12,111 nt of DNA from DATGMS01 sp040905145 (GTDB lineage Bacteria; Bacteroidota; Bacteroidia; Cytophagales; Cyclobacteriaceae). Shown here one piece after another: positions 7,105-12,111 of this stretch. Within the stretch, counting starts at the first letter, position 1, and each line of letters begins with the position of its first letter. Position numbers and translations under genes: made by a program. The stretch is taken from assembly GCA_040905145.1 (NCBI GenBank), contig JBBDSC010000024.1:1-12111 (forward strand), in the 5' to 3' direction. Below the pieces are notes generated by a model. The model saw nothing but the letters and a program-made list of their open reading frames with translations. It made no database searches and was not told the DNA's origin.

Positions 7105-7503
7105 ATGAAAAGTTTTGAAGAGCTTGAAGTTTGGAAAAAGGGGAGGGAAGTGAGGTTACTTGTTTTTCTAATTGCCCAAAAATTTCCAGTGGAGGAGAAA
7201 TAAAAATTGACTTCCCAAGCTAAAAGGTCCTCAAGATCAATAACCAATAATATAGCGGAAGGTTTCGGGAGGTTTCACTTTCAAGAAAACATTCAGTTTT
7301 GCAGGCAGGCCAGAGGTTCACTGACAGAAACTTTGGATCATATGATTATTGCTCATGATGAGCAAATGATTTCCAATGAAGAGCTTGAAACTTTCAGGGT
7401 TTTGTATGATAGTTGCTTAAAACTTTTAAATGGCTACATTGACTACCTTACAAGAGCCAAGGAACAAAGTAACTTTCAAAAACCTAATGTTCCCACAAAA
7501 TAA
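7105..7503 (+). pseudogene. Four-helix-bundle protein (23S rRNA IVS/S23-like), interrupted by an in-frame TAA
   Basis: Reading from ATG at 7105 gives MKSFEELEVWKKGREVRLLV, the standard opening of this family. One frame continues to 7503 through SSRSITNNIAEGFGRF and ENIQFCRQARGSL, the two signature stretches, for a normal total of about 132 codons. The frame is intact except for TAA at 7201-7203 (codon 33), where relatives usually carry an aromatic codon such as TAT or TAC after the EEK. A single base change would explain it. The downstream part could be restarted at TTG 7207, which has GGAGGAG a few bases upstream, giving 98 residues without helix 1. Family proteins are small helical bundles, related to the Avd accessory protein of diversity-generating retroelements; their cellular role is not settled. 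No reverse transcriptase or variable repeat is present. A sequencing error is the main alternative to a true pseudogene. Confidence 0.85.
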
Positions 7504-7560
7504 TCATATCTAATCATATTATAACATTATCACTACTTTAAATTCCATAAACAAGTACCC

Positions 7561-7589
7561 CAATAACTAATTTCTAAATAACCAATAAC
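7561..7589 (-). repeat. Right inverted repeat of the IVS-like element
   Basis: CAATAACT (7561-7568) and AATAACCAATAAC (7577-7589) are exact reverse complements of the two blocks of the left arm, with 8 bases between blocks here and 1 base on the left. It ends 6 bases before the peptidase start codon, so that gene's leader is partly made of this repeat. Confidence 0.7.
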
Positions 7590-7595
7590 AGTTAA

Positions 7596-8663
7596 ATGCA
7601 AAAGCAAGAAAAATTTCTCTATAAATACCTTAACAATGCCTCACCGACTGGTTTCGAAGCCTCTGGGCAGCAAATTTGGCTGGATTACATCAAACCGTTT
7701 GTTGATCACCAGTTCACGGACCAGTATGGTACTGCCGTGGGCGTGATCAATCCCAATGCAGAATTTAAAGTGGTGATTGAAGCCCATGCCGATGAGATCT
7801 CCTGGTTTGTTAATTATATTACCGAGGAAGGGTATATCTATGTGGCCAGAAACGGTGGCTCAGATCATATGATAGCCCCATCCATGAGGGTAAATATCCA
7901 TACGGATGAAAAAGCCATCAAAGGAGTGTTTGGCTGGCCAGCTATTCATGTGAGGGATAAAGCAAAAGAAGAAGCGCCTAAAATGGACAACATCTTTATA
8001 GATGTAGGGGCAAGATCAAAAGAAGACGTGGAGTCAATGGGTATCCATGTAGGTTGCGTGGTCACCTTCCAGGATGAACTATTGGACCTGAACGGCAAGT
8101 TTTATTCCGGAAGGGCCCTGGACAATAGGATCGGGGGATATATGATTGCGGAAGTAGCTAGAAAAATTCATGAAAAAGGATTTAAATTTCCTTTTGGGCT
8201 TTACATCGTTAATGCGGTCCAGGAAGAAATTGGTCTTCGGGGAGCAGAGATGATAGCGGCCAAGATCAAGCCCAATGTGGCCATTATTACCGACGTGTGC
8301 CATGATACCACCGCTCCAATGTACAGTAAGATAACCAGTGGGGAACAAGTTGCCGGCAATGGTCCTGTGTTGACCTATGGGGCTTCCGTACACAAAAAGT
8401 TATTGGACCTGATCATAGATGCTGCAAAAAAGAGGAATTTACCCTTCCAGAGGGCAGCTGCTTCCAGAGGTACGGGAACGGATACCGATGCTTTTGCCTA
8501 TTCCAATGAGGGGGTACCTTCAGCCCTGATATCATTGGCCTTGAAATACATGCACACCACCGTGGAAACGGCCAGTAAAAAGGATATAGAAAGTGTGATT
8601 GATCTGATGATCGCCTTTTTGGAAGATTTGGATCCGGGATATAATTTCAAATATATTCAATAG
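7596..8663 (+). CDS. M42 family metallopeptidase (glutamyl/deblocking aminopeptidase type)
   Basis: A cytosolic dinuclear-metal aminopeptidase of the M42 family (often mislabelled endoglucanase), which forms dodecameric tetrahedral particles in characterised relatives and trims short peptides. The metal and catalytic residues are all visible: EAHADEI with His64 and Asp66, GRALDNRIGG with the bridging Asp176, VQEEIGLRGA with Glu210 (base) and Glu211, TDV with Asp233, and the final ligand in KYMHTTVE (His320). RGTGTDTDAF at 291-300 is also typical. At 355 residues the length is normal. It is preceded closely by the right arm of the IVS-like element and so may lack its own spaced promoter; it may depend on read-through from the carboxyltransferase gene or on a promoter within the element. 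It converges on the DUF4924 gene. Confidence 0.93.
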   Translation: MQKQEKFLYKYLNNASPTGFEASGQQIWLDYIKPFVDHQFTDQYGTAVGVINPNAEFKVVIEAHADEISWFVNYITEEGYIYVARNGGSDHMIAPSMRVNIHTDEKAIKGVFGWPAIHVRDKAKEEAPKMDNIFIDVGARSKEDVESMGIHVGCVVTFQDELLDLNGKFYSGRALDNRIGGYMIAEVARKIHEKGFKFPFGLYIVNAVQEEIGLRGAEMIAAKIKPNVAIITDVCHDTTAPMYSKITSGEQVAGNGPVLTYGASVHKKLLDLIIDAAKKRNLPFQRAAASRGTGTDTDAFAYSNEGVPSALISLALKYMHTTVETASKKDIESVIDLMIAFLEDLDPGYNFKYIQ

Positions 8664-8696
8664 GAAAATTTTTCATCCCATAACGACAAGGAGATA

Positions 8697-8729
8697 AGGA
8701 AAGGATTGGCAATGGCTAATCCTTTTCCT
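8697..8729. terminator. Hairpin shared by two convergent genes
   Basis: AGGAAAGGATT (8697-8707) pairs with AATCCTTTTCCT (8718-8729) with one bulged base, and the stem extends through 8708-8710/8715-8717. The right arm is the last codons of the minus-strand DUF4924 gene, so the hairpin overlaps coding sequence. T runs are poor on both sides. Its position 34 bases after the peptidase stop suggests bidirectional termination. Confidence 0.4.
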
Positions 8730-9240
8730 GATAAGCGACGCTCAGGTAACTCAATACGGATCCAAAAGCCTCAGCGGATTTTTGTAATTCCTCTGTTACT
8801 TTTTGGCCGGTTAACCTACATAACAACAGGCCATAGATGCCATTAAGGCATATTTGGATTTCATGGCCCAGATCCTGCCCTTCTGCGGCACTGATAAAGT
8901 CCAGGAGATGAGGTTTGACCTGATGGTAGATCTCAAAATACTCCCTGTCCTCTTTAAGCAAATCCCAATGGATCTTGGCCAGGACGTCCACTTCTTTTTG
9001 TATATGTGATAAATGGCCCTTGTCCTGAATGTCTTCAGCTTTCATTTGACTGATCAGGGATTCAAACCAGAAGGCCAACTCAATTTTTTCTTTTTCGGGA
9101 ATTGGATAGTGGGAGATTACATATTGTCGGATTTCATCTAAGCTAAAATTATAGGACCTGATCAGATCCTCCATTTGGTACATGTAGATGATGTATTCTC
9201 CTATATTTTGCTTTTTCTTCTTTTCCGCAACGCTTTTCAT
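8716..9240 (-). CDS. DUF4924 family protein, function unknown
   Basis: A 174-residue, largely helical, soluble protein that I recognise as DUF4924 (PF16271), a family largely restricted to Bacteroidota and without known function. The mark is the N-terminal block NIGEYIIYMYQMEDLIRSYN (about 12-31) after a lysine-rich start (KKKKQ). The rest is predicted helices with no catalytic motif, no signal peptide and no membrane segment. A C-terminal helix with HEIQICLNGIYGLLL (126-140) is the other conserved-looking part. It is the last of a minus-strand series after the DUF922 gene and a possible 50-residue ORF; gaps of about 45 and 11 bases would permit co-transcription. It converges tail-to-tail with the M42 peptidase gene. 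I assign no function. Confidence 0.82.
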   Translation of the reverse strand: MKSVAEKKKKQNIGEYIIYMYQMEDLIRSYNFSLDEIRQYVISHYPIPEKEKIELAFWFESLISQMKAEDIQDKGHLSHIQKEVDVLAKIHWDLLKEDREYFEIYHQVKPHLLDFISAAEGQDLGHEIQICLNGIYGLLLCRLTGQKVTEELQKSAEAFGSVLSYLSVAYQEKD

Positions 9241-9283
9241 ATTTAATTATTATTCGCCTACCTATTGAAAAACTATTCAGGTT

Positions 9284-9436
9284 TTATTTAACCCTTACAC
9301 TCATCCAAATAGCTTCCATTATTTGGTTTCCCTCTATATAAGCTTTACCGGATGGTTTGATTATATGGTTACTGACCAATTCAATCTCATCCTCCCTGTC
9401 CCATAAGTCTCCAAGTCCCTGGATCTCCGGTCTCAT
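9284..9436 (-). CDS. Possible small ORF, 50 residues, unknown
   Basis: An ATG at 9436 opens a 50-codon frame (MRPEIQGLGDLWDREDEIEL at its start, ending in WMSVRVK) that stops at 9284-9286. It begins 11 bases after the DUF922 stop, with a purine-rich AAGAAGG just upstream of the ATG, and ends 43 bases before the DUF4924 start. It is acidic in the first half, with no hydrophobic segment. I recognise no family. Same-strand packing between two genes argues for it; its small size and lack of a known relative argue against. It could also be what is left of a longer gene. Confidence 0.35.
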   Translation of the reverse strand: MRPEIQGLGDLWDREDEIELVSNHIIKPSGKAYIEGNQIMEAIWMSVRVK

Positions 9437-9447
9437 CCTTCTTCCCA

Positions 9448-10044
9448 CTACATCTCACCAAGTGTTTCCAATTCCTTTGTGAAAAACAGGTCCCATTCCT
9501 TCTGCTTCTCCCGGTTTCTTGGTTGGGTAGTGGCATGGTCATATTCCCTATCCATCAAAGACCAATCCTTATAATTGTTTCTCACAATGGAATCCAGTTG
9601 CGCCTGATAATTTTTTTGATCAAACGTGAAAGCGTCTACAATATGGACAATTCTATGGCCAATAATTTGAGCTATTTTGAAATGGCCGTTTTCATGATGT
9701 AATACCTGCTCTTTTGTTGCTTTTTTTGCCCTGGTCAGGAATTTGGTTGAGACTTGTGAAAGCTCCTTTTGCTGCTCTATTTTTACCCTTAAATCAATTT
9801 TTTTAAATTTTCCTTCATCAAAAATCCTGTTGACTTCAAAATCAGTGGTGCTGATACAAATGGCATTGATGCTTTCACGTCCCGAAATCAGGCTTACTTG
9901 TTTGAAGTCACTCCATAGTAGTTGCCGATTAGGATAAATCGCTATTTTTTTAGGGAAATAGGTCCCGTAAAATCCGAAAGTAACCAAAAGGAGTAATCCG
10001 GCCAAACCCCAACCATACTTTTTTGTTTGAAAAGATTTATTCAT
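9448..10044 (-). CDS. DUF922 predicted zinc metalloprotease, membrane-anchored
   Basis: A 198-residue protein with one N-terminal hydrophobic segment (about 12-29, GLAGLLLLVTFGFYG core) after a basic start. It would lie in the inner membrane with the rest in the periplasm, or be secreted. The mature part fits DUF922 (PF06037), a family of predicted Zn-dependent proteases. It has a WSDF motif at 44-47, a zinc-binding HExxH as LHHENGH (His117, Glu118, His121), and near the C-terminus REYDHATTQPRN (166-177), like the family's YDxxT block. Proteolytic activity is inferred from the motif; substrates are unknown. It is first in a minus-strand series leading to the DUF4924 gene, and diverges from lepA across 238 bases, in which I find no clear minus-strand promoter. 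Confidence 0.78.
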   Translation of the reverse strand: MNKSFQTKKYGWGLAGLLLLVTFGFYGTYFPKKIAIYPNRQLLWSDFKQVSLISGRESINAICISTTDFEVNRIFDEGKFKKIDLRVKIEQQKELSQVSTKFLTRAKKATKEQVLHHENGHFKIAQIIGHRIVHIVDAFTFDQKNYQAQLDSIVRNNYKDWSLMDREYDHATTQPRNREKQKEWDLFFTKELETLGEM

Positions 10045-10266
10045 GTTTGCTGGATAATTATTGGATATTTTTTTGGCTTTGCCATTGTTTTATGCGGTAC
10101 TAAATACTTGATACGAACATCAGTCTTTCGGTTTAAACTCAGATACCGCAGGATTTCCAATTTAAAAATAATCCTTTTTAACATCAAATCTCTTCTGATA
10201 GCCCAACAAAGATTGGAGAGAGTAGAATAAAGTCTTTGAAATAACGATAAAGCAGTAACAATTTAC

Positions 10267-10274
10267 TAATTTTG
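10267..10274 (+). promoter_or_regulatory. Bacteroidota -7 promoter box (TAATTTTG) for lepA
   Basis: TAATTTTG is a perfect TAnnTTTG and ends only 8 bases before the first lepA ATG (10283). Transcription would begin at about 10279-10283, so the mRNA would have almost no leader, or translation would use the second ATG at 10289. The nearest upstream TTTG (10235-10238) is 28 bases away, too far for a usual -33 element. Confidence 0.5.
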
Positions 10275-10282
10275 CACCCAGA

Positions 10283-12076
10283 ATGGATATGCAAAAAATA
10301 AGAAATTTCTGTATCATTGCCCATATAGATCATGGTAAGAGTACCTTGGCAGACCGCTTATTGGAATATACCAACACGGTGACGGGCAGGGAGATGCAAA
10401 ACCAACTATTGGACAGTATGGATTTGGAGCGGGAGAGGGGGATTACAATCAAATCCCATGCCATCCAAATGAAGTATTTATTTAAAGGGGAAGAATATAC
10501 CTTAAACTTAATTGATACCCCGGGTCATGTGGATTTTTCCTATGAAGTATCCCGATCTATAGCTGCCTGTGAAGGCGCTTTGTTGATAGTTGATGCTTCC
10601 CAAGGAATTGAAGCACAGACCATATCTAATTTATATTTGGCGTTGGGACATGATTTGGAAATCATCCCGGTATTGAATAAAATTGATTTACCAGGAGCGC
10701 AGCCTGAAGTGGTAGCGGACGAGGTGATCGATATGATTGGCTGTGACAGGGAAGATGTTATACTTGCTTCTGGGAAAGAAGGTACAGGGATAGAAGATAT
10801 CTTAAAGGCCATCATTGAAAAAATACCTTCGCCAAAAGGTAATGTCGAAGAACCTCTTCAGGCAATGATCTTTGACTCCACATATAATCCCTTTCGGGGT
10901 GTGGAAGTACTTTTCAGGATCTTTAACGGCACTATCCATAAAGGGGACAAGATTAAGTTTGTCAATACCGGCAAGGAATATGATGCCGATGAAATCGGAG
11001 TTTTGGGGATCCAACAGATTCCAAAAAAAGAACTCAGTGCAGGAAATGTCGGCTACCTGATCTCAGGCATAAAAGTGGCCAAAGAAGTCAAAGTGGGGGA
11101 TACCATTACCCATGTTAAAAGGCCTTGTGCCGCTACTGTTCAGGGGTTTGAAAATGTTAAACCCATGGTGTTTGCAGGTATTTATCCAGTAGAAACCACC
11201 GAATTTGAGGAATTGAGGTCTTCTATGGAAAAATTGCAGCTAAATGATGCCTCTCTTGTCTGGGAGCCTGAAACCTCTGCAGCTTTGGGTTTTGGGTTCC
11301 GTTGCGGATTTCTGGGCATGCTGCATATGGAGATCATCCAGGAGCGGCTGGAGCGGGAATTTGGCATGACTGTCATCACCACGGTTCCCTCAGTACAGTT
11401 CAAAGCCTTGATGAACAATGGTGAATACCAATTGATCAATGCTCCTTCGGACATGCCGGATCCCACCAAGTTCAAACACATAGAAGAACCCTTTGTTAAA
11501 GCATCTATTATCACTGCCTCGGAATATGTCGGCCCGGTAATCCAACTGTGCATGGAGAAAAGGGGGCTGATCAAAAATCAGGTTTACCTGACTTCTGAAC
11601 GGGTCGAACTGATTTTTGATATGCCTTTGGCTGAGATTGTGTTCGACTTTTTTGATAAGTTAAAAACCATTTCCAGAGGGTATGCTTCCCTGGATTATGA
11701 ACTGAAAGGCAATGAAATATCCAATATGGTGAGGCTGGATGTCATGCTCAATGGAGAGCCGGTTGATGCCCTTTCCGCGATTGTCCATCGCGATAAAGCC
11801 TATGAATGGGGAAAACGTTTATGTGAAAAATTAAAAGAACTGGTACCGAGACAAATGTTTGAGATTGCTATCCAGGCAGCGATAGGGAGCAAGATCATTG
11901 CCCGGGAGACGGTAAAAGCCCTTCGTAAAAACGTATTGGCAAAATGCTATGGGGGGGACATTTCCCGAAAAAGGAAACTGCTGGATAAACAGAAGAAGGG
12001 GAAGAAACGAATGCGCCAGGTAGGCAATGTGGAAGTACCCCAAGAGGCATTTATGGCAGTACTGAAGCTGGATTAA
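10283..12076 (+). CDS. lepA: Elongation factor 4 (LepA), ribosome-bound translational GTPase
   Basis: A 597-residue translational GTPase that binds the ribosome; it has been linked to back-translocation and, more recently, to initiation and 30S assembly. All GTPase motifs are present: G1 AHIDHGKST (13-21), G2 RGITIK (52-57), G3 DTPGH (78-82), G4 NKID (132-135) and G5 ASGKEG (162-167). The LepA-specific C-terminal part is complete, with FGFRCGFLGMLH in the middle and RKRKLLDKQKKGKKRMR near the end, before the typical GNVEVPQEAFMAVLKLD finish. Length matches the family. The start at 10283 (MDMQKIRNF) could equally be the ATG at 10289, which gives the more usual short N-terminus. It appears to have its own promoter immediately upstream. 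The 35 bases after its stop hold no recognisable feature. Confidence 0.98.
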   Translation: MDMQKIRNFCIIAHIDHGKSTLADRLLEYTNTVTGREMQNQLLDSMDLERERGITIKSHAIQMKYLFKGEEYTLNLIDTPGHVDFSYEVSRSIAACEGALLIVDASQGIEAQTISNLYLALGHDLEIIPVLNKIDLPGAQPEVVADEVIDMIGCDREDVILASGKEGTGIEDILKAIIEKIPSPKGNVEEPLQAMIFDSTYNPFRGVEVLFRIFNGTIHKGDKIKFVNTGKEYDADEIGVLGIQQIPKKELSAGNVGYLISGIKVAKEVKVGDTITHVKRPCAATVQGFENVKPMVFAGIYPVETTEFEELRSSMEKLQLNDASLVWEPETSAALGFGFRCGFLGMLHMEIIQERLEREFGMTVITTVPSVQFKALMNNGEYQLINAPSDMPDPTKFKHIEEPFVKASIITASEYVGPVIQLCMEKRGLIKNQVYLTSERVELIFDMPLAEIVFDFFDKLKTISRGYASLDYELKGNEISNMVRLDVMLNGEPVDALSAIVHRDKAYEWGKRLCEKLKELVPRQMFEIAIQAAIGSKIIARETVKALRKNVLAKCYGGDISRKRKLLDKQKKGKKRMRQVGNVEVPQEAFMAVLKLD

Positions 12077-12111
12077 AGGAGGTCCGAAGGGAGGGAGCTG
12101 GAAGACCGGAG

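Larger units (their letters stand above)
7001..7590 (+). mobile_element. Putative IVS-like element: inverted-repeat-bounded segment carrying a four-helix-bundle gene
   Basis: This segment fills nearly the whole gap between the carboxyltransferase stop (7000) and the peptidase start (7596). Its ends are imperfect inverted repeats and its only gene is a broken 23S-rRNA-IVS-type four-helix-bundle gene. In several bacteria, intervening sequences within 23S rRNA have this same layout, a small helical protein gene inside a base-paired stem, and free-standing copies are known in Bacteroidota. That this is a mobile unit is inference: I see no transposase and no clear target-site duplication. The segment is also more AT-rich in its flanks than the genes on either side. 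Confidence 0.5.

Noticed and set aside
7207..7503. An intact 98-residue gene starting at TTG 7207
   Set aside because: Homology extends upstream in the same frame to ATG 7105, so this is the downstream part of an interrupted gene; restart is possible but not the primary reading.
7001..7590. Diversity-generating retroelement, suggested by the Avd-like four-helix-bundle protein
   Set aside because: No reverse transcriptase and no template/variable repeat pair is present; the protein family is far more often found alone.
10027..10230. A 67-residue plus-strand frame upstream of lepA with a hydrophobic start
   Set aside because: It overlaps the 5' end of the DUF922 gene in antisense and fills a divergent promoter region; the hydrophobic stretch reflects AT-rich DNA and there is no family resemblance.

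Overview
The window looks like chromosomal DNA from a member of the Bacteroidota, most likely a marine or aquatic Cytophagales-type bacterium (Cyclobacteriaceae-like; this is inference). Several things point there. Promoter-like boxes match the Bacteroidota -7 element TAnnTTTG (80-87 minus, 5383-5390 plus, 10267-10274 plus), and ribosome-binding sites are weak or absent. The protein families DUF4924, DUF922 and the 23S-rRNA-IVS-type four-helix-bundle protein are common in the phylum. The first gene is a lipoprotein polysaccharide lyase with tandem Ig-like repeats typical of marine polysaccharide degraders.

Layout, left to right. Positions 1-44 (minus) resemble the 5' half of a class II, Leu-type tRNA cut off by the window edge, with a promoter box upstream. 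A gene-poor stretch follows, with a hairpin at 334-363. Then comes a large GC-rich minus-strand gene (454-2427) for a secreted lyase-type lipoprotein with three C-terminal repeats, flanked upstream by about 0.6 kb of AT-rich non-coding DNA. Next is a minus-strand pair, a Ppx/GppA phosphatase (4246-5196) followed by an Ldh2-type malate/lactate dehydrogenase family oxidoreductase (3122-4192), closed by a clear rho-independent terminator (3036-3069).

To the right, divergently transcribed, is a propionyl-CoA-carboxylase-type carboxyltransferase beta subunit (5417-7000) and then an M42 aminopeptidase (7596-8663). The gap between these two is filled almost exactly by a 0.6 kb segment bounded by imperfect inverted repeats. 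It carries a four-helix-bundle (23S IVS/S23-like) gene broken by one in-frame TAA. On the minus strand follow a DUF922 predicted membrane-anchored zinc metalloprotease (9448-10044), a possible 50-residue small ORF (9284-9436) and a DUF4924 protein (8716-9240). The window ends with lepA (elongation factor 4), complete at 10283-12076; the last 35 bases hold nothing I can recognise.

Most genes here are housekeeping or central metabolism and do not form one pathway. The accessory-looking parts are the compositionally distinct lyase gene, the inverted-repeat-bounded four-helix-bundle element and the odd tRNA-like half at the left edge. I see no CRISPR array, transposase, phage gene or defence island.
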